Assembly (NCBI GenBank): GCA_937968015.1
Contig: CALBSO010000085.1
Location: 51,748 to 115,747 of the forward strand
DNA length: 64,000 nt
DNA from: an uncultured Thermomicrobia bacterium
GTDB taxonomy: Bacteria; Chloroflexota; Chloroflexia; Thermomicrobiales; JALYUS01
Reading direction: 5' to 3'
The notes beneath the pieces are model-generated. The model did not search any database and was not told the DNA's origin. It was given only the letters and a program-made list of their open reading frames with translations. Every line of letters starts with the position of its first letter. The stretch's first letter is position 1. Both the position numbers and the translations under genes were made by a program. Below, in pieces: positions 1 through 8,113 of the stretch.

Positions 1-949
1 TCGGCCCATGCTCGCGCGCCGCCTGGACAACATCGGACGGCGTGGCGGCCATGGGACGATACGGACGGATGCGGGTAAATTCATCGGAGGTCAGGAGAGT
101 CTTGAGCGCCGGGAATGTCCGTTCAGGCAGCATCACTTCGGTCGCCCGGTCGCCGATGCCGAGATCGGTGTCGCGGCGCGCCCCCTCGTGGGAGAGCCGG
201 TGCGCGTCCGATCCCTGGATGCAATGCATGCGGCGCGGGTACTCGGGTTTGGAGCCGTTGAAGAAACTCGCCGTCGCCCGGCGCGTCATGTCATCGAGAT
301 CGGTGACTTCAAGCGCATGGAGATACTCGGACTGCGTGTAGGCGATTTTCGTCTGCCCGCCGAAACGAAACCCCTGCATCGCCACACCGTGCGCAGCGTT
401 GACATGCGCCGGGATGACAAGGCCACCGCCGTCGTGGATTACTTCGTAGGATGTCAACACATCGGCGGTCGCGCCGACCTGCCCGCTGCCCATCTCCATC
501 TGCTCTTCCGGGACGTTGAGCGTCATCAGCAGGTGTTCGAGCCGCCGGACTGTCGTCTCCGGTGGGAAGATGCCGAGAATGTGAAAACCGTAGGCGGCGG
601 TGAACTCGAAGCCCGGCAGGACAAGAATCTTGCTCAGCAGCCGACGGTATTCCTCGAGGATGCTCTGTTCGGCGGGCGTGAGCCGCTCGAGTTCCTCCAA
701 CAGTTCGAGGTCCTCAATCTCCCGCCGCATCGCCGCGACCCCGCTGACGCTGTTGTGGTCCGTGAACGCGACCATGTCGAGGCCGCGCTCCTCCGCCTTC
801 TGGAGGATTTCGAGATACGTCGCCGACAGGTCCTGATAATCGGCGGATGCCGGAGTATGCAGATGGAGGTCCATCCGGTACCAGGTCATATCCTGCGTGT
901 CGTGTGTCTGCTGGTTGCGTCCGCCCCGCCCGCGTCGTGTCCGTGACAT
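1..949 (-). CDS. PHP-domain metal-dependent phosphoesterase, 3' end outside window
   Basis: Reading the minus strand from an ATG at 949 gives one open frame that runs off the left edge, so the C-terminus is missing. Near the N-terminus stand the PHP metal motifs DLHLHTPAS and AFTDHNS, followed by VLPGFEF, PAHVNA and GSDAH, the usual order of His/Asp ligands in the PHP superfamily (polymerase-associated and histidinol-phosphatase-type phosphoesterases). The substrate cannot be told. An AGGAG lies about 16 nt before the ATG, which is rather far, so the exact start is uncertain. No neighbour hints at its role. The plus-strand frame over the same DNA is an antisense shadow. Confidence 0.85.
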   Translation of the reverse strand, partial: MSRTRRGRGGRNQQTHDTQDMTWYRMDLHLHTPASADYQDLSATYLEILQKAEERGLDMVAFTDHNSVSGVAAMRREIEDLELLEELERLTPAEQSILEEYRRLLSKILVLPGFEFTAAYGFHILGIFPPETTVRRLEHLLMTLNVPEEQMEMGSGQVGATADVLTSYEVIHDGGGLVIPAHVNAAHGVAMQGFRFGGQTKIAYTQSEYLHALEVTDLDDMTRRATASFFNGSKPEYPRRMHCIQGSDAHRLSHEGARRDTDLGIGDRATEVMLPERTFPALKTLLTSDEFTRIRPYRPMAATPSDVVQAAREHGP

Positions 950-1139
950 TGGAAGATCAATCACTCCTGATACGGGCGAGCGTGGGCGCCCCCCAAAGAG
1001 CATACGATAACGCTGCCGATTGTCGCATAGGCCCCGTGGATGGGCAAACCGCGTCCCATTTCGATACGAGACACGATAGGCGCACGTACGGTACAGTACG
1101 CGCGGGAGAGGTCGGATCCTGTCGGCAATTGAGGTGAGA

Positions 1140-1781
1140 ATGAGCGACGGTTCGATTGATATGCACATCTTTCTCGACCGCTTGGCGTCGAACGCGCCGA
1201 CGCCGGGCGGCGGCGCGGCGTCGGCGTATGTCGGCGCGCTGGGCGCGGCGTCGGTTGCGAAGGTCGCGGCGGTTAGTGTCGGGAAGCCGAAATTCGCCGC
1301 CCACGACGCGGATTTGCGGGCGCGGCTCGATCATCTCAGCGTGCTCCGCGATCGGTTTCTCGCGCTCGCGGCGGAGGATGCAGCGGCGTTCGCGACGTTT
1401 ATGCGGGCATATCGGCTGCCGAAAGTGACTGACGATGAGCGCGCGGTGCGGGCGGCCGCGTTACAGGAGGGGATGCGACAGGCGGCAGCGGTGCCGCTGC
1501 GGATCATGGCGACGGCGCGCGAAGTGCTGGACGCCGCGGAGGCAATCGCGGTCATCGGCAACCCGAACGCGATCGGCGATTGCGGCGCGGGCGCGGCAAT
1601 GGCGGTGGCCGCAATGCGAGTCTCCCTGCTCAATGTCACCGCGAATATCGCCGGGCTTGTGGACGGCGCGGAAGTGGCGGGCTATCGCGCGCAACTGCAC
1701 GACCTGATGGACGGCGTCACCGAACGCGAGCAGGCGCTACTGGACGCGATTCGGCGTCGCCTCGCGGGTGAATCCCCATGA
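1140..1781 (+). CDS. Formiminotransferase-cyclodeaminase / methenyl-THF cyclohydrolase family protein
   Basis: A 213-residue all-helical protein of the FTCD cyclodeaminase-like family (FchA type), which converts formimino- or methenyl-tetrahydrofolate. The signature PTPGGGAASAYVGALG lies near residue 20, and later stretches IGNPNAIGDCGAGAAMA and NVTANIAGL match the family's folate-binding helices. GAGGTGAG just upstream serves the ATG at 1140; a GTG at 1134 is an in-frame alternative. The stop overlaps the folD start (ATGA), so the two are translationally coupled and probably act together in one-carbon folate interconversion. Whether it is a cyclohydrolase or a cyclodeaminase cannot be settled from sequence. 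Confidence 0.88.
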   Translation: MSDGSIDMHIFLDRLASNAPTPGGGAASAYVGALGAASVAKVAAVSVGKPKFAAHDADLRARLDHLSVLRDRFLALAAEDAAAFATFMRAYRLPKVTDDERAVRAAALQEGMRQAAAVPLRIMATAREVLDAAEAIAVIGNPNAIGDCGAGAAMAVAAMRVSLLNVTANIAGLVDGAEVAGYRAQLHDLMDGVTEREQALLDAIRRRLAGESP

Positions 1782-2692
1782 CCTCAACCCGGGCATCGGC
1801 GCGTGAAGTGGCCGAATCGGGCACGACGATGCTTCTCGGGAAGCCTGTCGCGGCGGCAATTACCGAGGAAGTCCGCACGGGCGTTGCGGTCTTTGTCGAG
1901 CGTTACGGCTATGTTCCGACGTTGGCCGTTGTGACCGTCGGCCCGACGCCGGCCGCCGAACGGTATACGGAGACCCTGCGAAAGCAATCGGCGGCGGTCG
2001 GGTTGGCGTTCGAGCGTGTCGCGCTCGATCCCGATGCCGACGAAGCGGCGGTGCGCGCGCGGATTGTCGAACTCAATCATCGGCCACAGATCGCCGGTGT
2101 CCTCGTGCAGATGCCATTGCCCGCCCATTTGCCCCAAACGATCGTCGGCGAAACGCTCGACCCATATAAGGATGTGGACGGTATCACGCCGGCGAATGCG
2201 GGCAATCTCTCGCTCGGCCTGCCCGGCCTCTTTCCCAGCACGCCGCTCGGTGGCATCGCGCTCCTCAAGCATTATGCGATCCCGCTCGCGGGGAAGCATG
2301 CGGTGGTCGTTGGCAGATCAAACGTGGTGGGCAGACCACTCGCGCAGTTGCTCCTCCGAGAGGACGCGACGGTGACGATTACCCATTCCCGCACTCATGA
2401 CCTTGCGGGTGTGACCCGTCGGGCGGACATTCTCGCGGTCGCAGTCGGGCGCGTTGGGTTTATTACCCCGGAAATGGTGAAACCCGGCGCGGTCATCGTG
2501 GATTTCGGTACGACTTTCACGCCAGACGGTCTGCGGGGCGATGTCGCTCCGGAGGTTGCTGTGGTCGCGTCCGCTATTACGCCGGTGCCGGGGGGAACAG
2601 GCCCGGTCACGAACGCGATCTTGCTCCGCAACACCTTGCGCGCCGCGCGGGAGACGATGGCGGTGCGCAGCCATCTCGATTTACACGACTGA
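1778..2692 (+). CDS. folD: Bifunctional methylenetetrahydrofolate dehydrogenase / methenyltetrahydrofolate cyclohydrolase
   Basis: FolD oxidises 5,10-methylene-THF to methenyl-THF with NADP+ and hydrolyses it to 10-formyl-THF in the cytosol. Visible motifs are VGPTPAAERYT (near the catalytic Lys region; here KQ follows in LRKQSA), VQMPLPAHLP, PYKDVDGITPANAG, the Rossmann element VVGRSNVVGRP and VPGGTGPVT at the C-terminus. At 304 residues it is slightly longer than the usual 285, because about 17 extra residues precede MLLGKPVAAAI; the ATG at residue 18 (1829) could be the real start. The 4-bp overlap with the upstream folate gene supports the longer form. Confidence 0.96.
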   Translation: MTSTRASAREVAESGTTMLLGKPVAAAITEEVRTGVAVFVERYGYVPTLAVVTVGPTPAAERYTETLRKQSAAVGLAFERVALDPDADEAAVRARIVELNHRPQIAGVLVQMPLPAHLPQTIVGETLDPYKDVDGITPANAGNLSLGLPGLFPSTPLGGIALLKHYAIPLAGKHAVVVGRSNVVGRPLAQLLLREDATVTITHSRTHDLAGVTRRADILAVAVGRVGFITPEMVKPGAVIVDFGTTFTPDGLRGDVAPEVAVVASAITPVPGGTGPVTNAILLRNTLRAARETMAVRSHLDLHD

Positions 2693-2712
2693 ACCGATTC
2701 AGTCCGAAGCCG

Positions 2713-2746
2713 AGGGAACCGCGAAGACGCAAGGAACGCGGAACCG
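2713..2746. repeat. Dispersed GAACCGC-AAGACGC type intergenic repeat
   Basis: After the FolD stop (TGAACCGATTCAG) follows GGAACCGCGAAGACGC, AAGGAACGCGG and AACCG. The same word family (GAACCGC, AAGACGC or AAAGGCGC, AAGGACGC) recurs at 26744-26786 and 28418-28449. Seen directly; function unknown. Confidence 0.6.
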
Positions 2747-2954
2747 ACAGGGTTCGTGACGCGTATCACTATGCAATGAGGGTACCGGCCAGTGCGCATG
2801 CGCACGCTGGTGCGCGTCCTGCTGCGCTGCGCTGCAGGGGTGATGTCGCCCGGTCACCGCCGATTGCAGCGCATTATGTTATGCTCGTACCGATCAGTGG
2901 CGGTTTTTCCGTCATCTGCTGCGCGCCCAATGCGCGATCAAAGGATGGTGTCTC

Positions 2955-5144
2955 ATGTCGCATGACGACCTGCGTGGTCGCCCCCATCTGCTCACTCCAA
3001 AGAATACGAACGATCGCAATCCGCTGGATGACCCGAACAAACGCGTTCCCCGTATCCCTCGGAAGACGGAAGACCCCAACGACCCGAACAAGTCGCGGTT
3101 CCGTATCCCGCGATGGGCGGGATGGGTCCTGCTGGCGGGATTGCTGATCTGGAATATCCTCGCGCTCGCGAACCCTTTTTCGACGGGCAGCATCGCCGTT
3201 AATTACAGTGACTTCCTGGGCCAGGTGCAGGCGGGCAATGTCAGCGAGGTGACGTTGCAGGATCGCAACGCCACCGGGATATTCAAGAATGCCGTCAAGG
3301 TGCAGAATGGCGATGTGATCAGCGGCCCGGGCGTTGTTGTGAGCACGCCAGCCGCGTCTCCAACCGCGACATCCGGTGGTACGTCCACCGCCGCGAAGAC
3401 GGTGACGAACTTCAAGACGAGCCTGCCTATCGTGGAGAATCCCACGCTCTTGCCGCTCCTTCAGCAACAGAATGTCAAAGTGAGCGTCAAGGGCACCGAT
3501 TCCGGCGGATTCCTCTCGATCCTCCTCAATCTCCTCATCAGTTTGCTGCCGCTTGCGCTCTTTATCGGCCTCGCCGTCTTCCTCGGTCGGCAGGTCACGC
3601 GCGGTCAGCAAGGCATCATGGGATTTGGCAAGACGCAGGCGCGCGTCCATGATGCCGAGCGCCCGCAGGTGACATTTAGCGATGTTGCCGGCGAGGACGA
3701 GGCGAAGCAGGAACTGACGGAAGTCGTGGACTTCCTGAAAAACCCCGGCAAGTATCACCTGCTCGGCGCGCGGCTGCCGCGCGGCGTGCTGCTTGTCGGC
3801 CCGCCGGGCACCGGCAAAACACTCCTCGCGAAAGCCGTCGCCGGTGAGTCCGGCGTGCCATTCTTCAGCGTGTCGGCGTCCGAGTTCGTGGAGATGTTCG
3901 TCGGTGTCGGCGCGTCGCGCGTCCGCGATCTCTTCAACAAGGCGAAGGCGGCAGCGCCAGCGATCGTCTATGTGGATGAGATTGATGCGGTCGGTCGCCA
4001 GCGTTTCGCCGGCCTCGGTGGTGGCAACGACGAACGTGAGCAAACCCTCAATCAACTCCTCGTGGAAATGGATGGTTTCGATCCGAAACAGGAGGTCGTC
4101 GTCCTCGCCTCCACGAACCGGCCGGATGTGCTCGACCCCGCGCTCCTGCGACCGGGCCGGTTCGACCGACAGGTGACGGTCGGGTTGCCGGATCGCAAGG
4201 GGCGTGAGGCGATTCTGAAGATTCACTCGCGCGGGTTGCCGCTCGCGACGGACGTGGACCTCAATCGTGTCGCGCAATCCACGCCCGGTTTCGCGGGCGC
4301 GGACCTGGCGAACCTCGTCAATGAGGCGGCGCTGCACGCCGCCCGCGCGAACCGGCAGCAGATCTTCGCGCGCGACTTTTCCGAGGCCCTCGACAAAATC
4401 ATCCTCGGCACGGCGCGTGGGTTGATCCTCACGGAACTCGACAAGAAAGTCGTGGCCTATCATGAGGCGGGGCACGCGGTGGCGGCGTACTACTCACCGA
4501 GCACGGACCCGCTGACGAAAGTCTCAATTGTTCCCCGCGGACGTGCGCTCGGCGTGACGATTCAAAGCCCGGAGGAAGACCGATTCAATTATCCAAAGGC
4601 ATACCTCCTCAGCCGCCTCGTCGTGATGTTCGGTGGCCGCGCCGCCGAGGAGATCGTGATCGGCGAGATCACGACCGGCGCGGAAAGCGATCTCAAGGAA
4701 GCGACCTCACTGGCGCGGCGCATGGTCGGCCTCTGGGGGATGAGCGAGGAAGTCGGCGCGCTGTACCTCGGTACCGGCGAGCAAGATGTCTTCCTCGGTC
4801 GGGAACTGACGCGTGACCGTGATTACAGTGAGGACACGATTTCCGCCGCCGACCGCGCGGTACGCGAGTTGCTGGAGCGTTCTCATCACCGGGCCAATCA
4901 ACTGCTTACCGAGCATCGTGTTGCGCTCGACGCCCTCGCCCATCGGCTGCTCGACGATGAGACGCTCGATCAGGAACAGGTCTTCCAGATCTTTGAGAGA
5001 GCGGATGGTGGCATGCCGCGTCACGGTCTCTCAGACGCGCCCGGCGAGCGCCCCGCGCCAGTGCCGGAGCCTGCGTTATCCGGCGCTCTCCGGACCGAGA
5101 GCGACGGCGCGACGACCTCGGAGACGCCATTGACGACGAACTGA
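2955..5144 (+). CDS. ftsH: ATP-dependent zinc metalloprotease FtsH
   Basis: Membrane-anchored AAA+ protease of 729 residues. The order is: a charged Pro/Asn/Asp-rich N-terminal extension with two DPN-K repeats (residues about 15-50), TM1 near 54-74, an extracytoplasmic domain with a Ser/Thr/Ala-rich patch, TM2 near 187-210, Walker A GPPGTGKT near 282, Walker B IVYVDEIDAVG, the second region of homology ending LLRPGRFDRQ, and the zinc motif HEAGH near 503 with the third ligand in TTGAESDLKE. The C-terminus is Pro/Glu-rich and disordered. AAAGGATGG precedes the ATG. It stands alone, with unrelated genes on both sides. The hydrophilic N-terminal extension before TM1 is longer than in E. coli FtsH. 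Confidence 0.98.
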   Translation: MSHDDLRGRPHLLTPKNTNDRNPLDDPNKRVPRIPRKTEDPNDPNKSRFRIPRWAGWVLLAGLLIWNILALANPFSTGSIAVNYSDFLGQVQAGNVSEVTLQDRNATGIFKNAVKVQNGDVISGPGVVVSTPAASPTATSGGTSTAAKTVTNFKTSLPIVENPTLLPLLQQQNVKVSVKGTDSGGFLSILLNLLISLLPLALFIGLAVFLGRQVTRGQQGIMGFGKTQARVHDAERPQVTFSDVAGEDEAKQELTEVVDFLKNPGKYHLLGARLPRGVLLVGPPGTGKTLLAKAVAGESGVPFFSVSASEFVEMFVGVGASRVRDLFNKAKAAAPAIVYVDEIDAVGRQRFAGLGGGNDEREQTLNQLLVEMDGFDPKQEVVVLASTNRPDVLDPALLRPGRFDRQVTVGLPDRKGREAILKIHSRGLPLATDVDLNRVAQSTPGFAGADLANLVNEAALHAARANRQQIFARDFSEALDKIILGTARGLILTELDKKVVAYHEAGHAVAAYYSPSTDPLTKVSIVPRGRALGVTIQSPEEDRFNYPKAYLLSRLVVMFGGRAAEEIVIGEITTGAESDLKEATSLARRMVGLWGMSEEVGALYLGTGEQDVFLGRELTRDRDYSEDTISAADRAVRELLERSHHRANQLLTEHRVALDALAHRLLDDETLDQEQVFQIFERADGGMPRHGLSDAPGERPAPVPEPALSGALRTESDGATTSETPLTTN

Positions 5145-5218
5145 ACGCGCAGCCTGCCTATACCGGAGGCGGCAAACATGCCGCCTCGGCGAATGTACGT
5201 ACAATTTGCATCGAACGG

Positions 5219-5247
5219 TTGACGTGCGGTTGTGCGCGGCGTATGAT
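5219..5247 (+). promoter_or_regulatory. Sigma70-type promoter (TTGACG-17-TATGAT)
   Basis: -35 TTGACG at 5219-5224 and -10 TATGAT at 5242-5247 with an exact 17-bp spacer. It is the best-looking promoter in the window and points at the short unit 5254-5399 and, beyond its terminator, the SWIM gene. Confidence 0.65.
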
Positions 5248-5289
5248 GAATCCATTAGGAGTGGAAATGGCGACAAGCGGTGGTGATTG

Positions 5290-5376
5290 ATGATGGATGT
5301 GTTCTACCCAGTTCGCGACGCATCATTGATCCGCGAGCCGCTGGACGACGCGAACAAACCACCGCAGGGAGTGTAA
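5290..5376 (+). CDS. Possible 28-residue peptide in a short leader transcript
   Basis: A ribosome site (AGGAG) precedes a 7-codon frame at 5267-5290 (MATSGGD), whose TGA overlaps the ATG of this second frame (TGATG). The second frame encodes MMDVFYPVRDASLI continuing to KPPQGV. It ends inside the left half of the terminator at 5355-5399. The arrangement of promoter, SD, coupled mini-frames and terminator could be an attenuation leader for the SWIM gene, a small RNA, or a real micropeptide gene. The peptide is not recognised, and coding is only inferred from the frame and the SD. Confidence 0.3.
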   Translation: MMDVFYPVRDASLIREPLDDANKPPQGV

Positions 5377-5399
5377 AGCCCTGCGGTGGTTTGGTTTTT
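5355..5399 (+). terminator. Strong rho-independent terminator
   Basis: A perfect 15-bp inverted repeat (5355-5369 with 5379-5393), a 9-nt loop, and a T5 run at 5395-5399. It closes the short transcript starting near 5254 and lies before the SWIM gene, so it may attenuate that gene. Confidence 0.8.
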
Positions 5400-5476
5400 G
5401 GGGTCGGGGCAGGTTGCCCCATTGATATTCGGGAAGCGGCTTGGGAGCGAGCCGCGACATGGCAGGAGGCGGTCAG

Positions 5477-5746
5477 ATGCATTCCAGCATGATCGGAAAA
5501 CTCGAAAAGGCCCGGCGCTACGCGGACGAGCCGTGGCGCGTGTCGCTCCGAAATCTGTCGGTTGAGTTCAAAGGTGATAATGATGTCCATACGGTCAATG
5601 TGGACAATGGTGAATGGCATTGCACATGCGATTTCCATGCGAAAAATGGCACCTGCGCACATGTGATGGCCGTGCAGCACTTGATGGATCGCACATTCAG
5701 CGGTGCGACGGTGGATCACACGGCGCATTTGCTTCGCTCGCGGTAA
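5477..5746 (+). CDS. Small SWIM zinc-finger protein
   Basis: An 89-residue protein whose centre reads WHCTCDFHAKNGTCAHVMAV, the C-x-C-x(n)-C-x-H pattern of the SWIM zinc finger. The N-terminal half (KARRYADEPWRVSLRNLSVEFKG) is the strand-rich lead-in common in small bacterial SWIM proteins. Such domains bind DNA or protein partners; the partner here is unknown. The ATG at 5477 follows AGGAGG at good distance, so the longer frame from 5441 is not needed. A strong terminator at 5355-5399 separates it from the only good promoter upstream, which suggests either attenuation or a second promoter not evident by eye. A terminator-like hairpin follows at 5773. Confidence 0.85.
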   Translation: MHSSMIGKLEKARRYADEPWRVSLRNLSVEFKGDNDVHTVNVDNGEWHCTCDFHAKNGTCAHVMAVQHLMDRTFSGATVDHTAHLLRSR

Positions 5747-5772
5747 CACGGGGTACGAACCGGATCAATGGG

Positions 5773-5800
5773 ACGGGCGGCTCCAGAAGGAGCCGCCCGT
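5773..5800 (+). terminator. Hairpin terminator after SWIM gene
   Basis: A perfect 12-bp stem (5773-5784 with 5789-5800) with loop AGAA, followed by TGTCTAT, a weak T tract. From here to 6058 no convincing gene is seen apart from the doubtful frame at 5820-6038. Confidence 0.55.
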
Positions 5801-5819
5801 TGTCTATATGCGATCCGCG

Positions 5820-6038
5820 TCAGTTCAGGCTGAATGCGCTCCTGTTCGCTGTGAGAGTAGTCACGGCAACGCGCTCATCCGGCAATAACTCGCCCCGATC
5901 GAATCGGCCACGTCGAGACATACCGGGCCGGATACGGACAATCGGTGGCCGGTCCACCAGCGCTGCCTCGTGCGTTCCGCTTACAATGGCAAGGTTGATG
6001 CAGGCGGCGGTCAGATATGAGAGGAGGCGCTGTCGCAT
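5820..6038 (-). CDS. Doubtful 72-residue ORF downstream of darA
   Basis: Starts 20 nt after the darA stop on the same strand and begins MRQRLLSYLTAACINLAIV, a weak hydrophobic stretch, then a basic and acidic tail. No clear ribosome site (only GACGG) precedes the ATG, and no family is recognised. It fills an otherwise empty stretch of about 310 bp, and is listed only because nothing else explains it. It may be non-coding. Confidence 0.2.
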   Translation of the reverse strand: MRQRLLSYLTAACINLAIVSGTHEAALVDRPPIVRIRPGMSRRGRFDRGELLPDERVAVTTLTANRSAFSLN

Positions 6039-6058
6039 CGTGTGTCCGTCGCGAGCGC

Positions 6059-6439
6059 TCAAAGGCGTTCGAAGCGCACGATCTTCAGTGCGAACACGAC
6101 CGCACCGCCGACCGGCACCTCCATCACATCCGATGGATACCACGCGTGGATATCGAGCATATCGGGCGGGACGACCTCCATCCGCTCGCGGCAGTGCTCC
6201 ATAATCATCCGCTTGACGCGGGAGACCTGCCAGTCTTCGACGCCGATCAAGAGCGTGGTACTCCCCATGCGGAGGAATCCGCCGGTGCTGCCGACACGGG
6301 TCAAACGGAAGTGGGCCTGCGTCAGCGCCTCCGTAATCGCGTTCGCGTCATAATCCTGCACGACCGCCACAATCAGGCGAGTCGGCACATTGTGTGCCGT
6401 AGTGGGCGGTGTGTACGTGTTCACGGGCGGTACGGTCAC
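6059..6439 (-). CDS. darA: Cyclic-di-AMP receptor protein (DarA/YaaQ-like, PII-fold)
   Basis: A 126-residue PII-like signal protein. After an N-terminal tail of about 20 residues comes LIVAVVQDYDANAITEAL, then FRLTRVGSTGGFLRMGSTT and the T-loop/B-loop region, matching the YaaQ/PstA/DarA family that binds c-di-AMP as a trimer. The GTG start has GAAGGA eight bases upstream; relatives usually start about 18 residues later. It stands alone on the minus strand, so the downstream partner is not indicated. Its presence implies c-di-AMP signalling in this organism, although no diadenylate cyclase is in the window. Confidence 0.9.
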   Translation of the reverse strand: MTVPPVNTYTPPTTAHNVPTRLIVAVVQDYDANAITEALTQAHFRLTRVGSTGGFLRMGSTTLLIGVEDWQVSRVKRMIMEHCRERMEVVPPDMLDIHAWYPSDVMEVPVGGAVVFALKIVRFERL

Positions 6440-6539
6440 GAGCGCTGTCCTTCCCCACGTCGGTCATTCCGTATGGGGCTTTATACCACGTTGTTGCCAC
6501 ATGGTACACTCAACGACCTCACATGCGAGGGATGCAAGG

Positions 6540-7316
6540 ATGTCAACAGCGCGACCATCGAAGAATCAAGGGCCGCGAGACATGCTGGTGCTCGTCGTCG
6601 CCCGCGCCGATGCCGCGCGCATCGAAGTTGCCGGTGTGGACATGGCAACCCGCGCCTGGATTCGCGCTGCGGATACGACGGGGGAGCGATCGTATACGCC
6701 TGAGCAACTCGCGCTCTCCGACGGCTCAAATCTCCAGAGCCTGGACACGTTACGCGTCGCTGGCGTCATCCCAGCGCCACAGTTGCCGTTCGTTGAGGCC
6801 GCACTGGTTGATTTCGGGACAAGCCCGACCCGTATCGGCCACATCGAGGAGCGCGCCCTCAGCCGGACACTCGCGGAACTTGCCGCTCCGCACCTCGATA
6901 TGCTCTTACCGGCCGGCAAGCGTGTCCTGATCGCAAAGGATTTTCAGCCGGGCGGTCGGCAGCGCTCCATCGCCATGATCCGCCCGGATCATCTGCAACA
7001 CGTTCACTTTTCGTATGAGGGTGAGGACATTCGTGTCGGTGTCTCATTCCGGCATCGCGGCCAGGCATATGGCGGACCTACCGGCCTGCCCTGCCCGGAC
7101 ATCAAACTCCGCGCCTTCGCGCGGGATGCCTTGCGGAAGGCAGGGGCGCTCACGATCACGCTGGACGGGCGGGCGTGTTACAACCGTTTTGTCTCTCCGC
7201 GTATTTACCTAACGATTGGGTTGGTCGCGGGGGATGAAGGGACGTTCTGGCCGCAGGTGCTCGGCTTCCACCCGATCCGCGAATACCGCGCGACAGTACA
7301 TTACGACCGTCTATAG
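6540..7316 (+). CDS. Conserved-looking protein of unknown function (258 aa)
   Basis: Start chosen at ATG 6540, preceded by GAGGG; the frame is open further upstream but lacks an SD. The protein is soluble with no signal peptide. It starts with a VLVVARADAARIEVAG strand pattern and has a Gly-rich stretch GGPTGLPCPDIKLRAFARDALRKAG and an aromatic C-terminus (IREYRATVHYDRL). The alternation of strands resembles a two-domain alpha/beta protein, but I do not recognise the family. The 3' end overlaps the convergent DUF402 gene by 16 bp. No operon partners. Confidence 0.75.
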   Translation: MSTARPSKNQGPRDMLVLVVARADAARIEVAGVDMATRAWIRAADTTGERSYTPEQLALSDGSNLQSLDTLRVAGVIPAPQLPFVEAALVDFGTSPTRIGHIEERALSRTLAELAAPHLDMLLPAGKRVLIAKDFQPGGRQRSIAMIRPDHLQHVHFSYEGEDIRVGVSFRHRGQAYGGPTGLPCPDIKLRAFARDALRKAGALTITLDGRACYNRFVSPRIYLTIGLVAGDEGTFWPQVLGFHPIREYRATVHYDRL

Positions 7317-7837
7317 TGCTCCGGCACGAAGGCAGTCAGTGATCCATCGAAGGGAAAGATGCGCGCGGCGTGCGCGGCGATCAGTGCGACGAGTTCGGCA
7401 CGGGCACGCTCGACAATCTCCGCCGGGTAGTCGTACTCGCGCTGGTGCGAAAGGAATTCATCTTCGTCATCAACGCGGTACGTGCCATCTTCATAGGCGA
7501 TCAGATCGAGGTCGAGGTCCACGTACGAGAGGACATCCTCCACGAGCGTACAGGGCATGGAAACATCGCAGTACCAGAATTTGAATGTTCCCTTGGACTC
7601 ATAGACGGCGGCGATATTGTTCCATCGCTCGGTGCTGCACCAGGTAACTGACTGCGTTGGCAGATAGAATCCGCCACCGCGCAGGTGATCGGTGATCGCG
7701 AGGCCGGGCGGATTGTAGAGAATCAACTCGTCGCCTTGTTCGCGGAGCAGCCGCTTCTGGTATGAGTAGTAACGCACGTTCGGATACTTCATCTTTTCGA
7801 TGCGGATCCGGCGGTGATTCATCAAGGGTGACAGCAT
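7301..7837 (-). CDS. DUF402-domain protein (nucleoside di-/triphosphatase-like)
   Basis: A 178-residue protein of the DUF402 family, which includes Ntdp and FomD phosphohydrolases. The acidic metal-binding core YVDLDLDLIAYEDG followed by VDDEDEF and the preceding FKFWYCDVSMPC are typical. The N-terminal strands include GLAITDHLRGGGFYLPTQ. By family it probably hydrolyses a nucleotide or nucleotidyl substrate with Mg/Mn in the cytosol; the physiological substrate is not inferable. Its 5' region contains a heptameric repeat at 7920-7947. It converges with the unknown gene on the plus strand. Confidence 0.85.
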   Translation of the reverse strand: MLSPLMNHRRIRIEKMKYPNVRYYSYQKRLLREQGDELILYNPPGLAITDHLRGGGFYLPTQSVTWCSTERWNNIAAVYESKGTFKFWYCDVSMPCTLVEDVLSYVDLDLDLIAYEDGTYRVDDEDEFLSHQREYDYPAEIVERARAELVALIAAHAARIFPFDGSLTAFVPEHYRRS

Positions 7838-7919
7838 GCGTGTCTCGCTCTCTCATCTGGCTCGTTCCGCATAGCGTACACGAAATCCGCGTGACGGTCG
7901 CCTCCATCCGCATTGGAAA

Positions 7920-7947
7920 GGACTGAGGACCGAGGACCGAGGACTGA
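7920..7947. repeat. Heptameric tandem repeat (GGACTGA/GGACCGA)x4
   Basis: Four contiguous 7-bp units GGACTGA, GGACCGA, GGACCGA, GGACTGA. It lies in the 276-bp spacer between the DapA-like and DUF402 genes. The spacer also holds two 9-bp GCCCATGCT-like repeats and a GC-rich tract near 8054-8100; otherwise nothing is seen in it. Confidence 0.85.
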
Positions 7948-8113
7948 GCGAGAGATGCGGCGCAGGGCGGTAGGGTAGGCAAAAGCCTGCGCCCCACTCG
8001 CAGGCTGATGAACATTCGCAACGTACCTGGGATGGCTTCGGTGGCACGGGGTTTCGGGCGCGGGCGCGGGCGCCCTCCGGGCAGCATGGGCAGCATGGGC
8101 AGTGGGAGGGCGG

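Noticed and set aside
8..946. 312-codon frame on the plus strand
   Set aside because: Antisense to the PHP-domain gene, which has all metal motifs.
2874..4475. 533-codon frame on the minus strand
   Set aside because: Antisense to ftsH; no recognisable motif.
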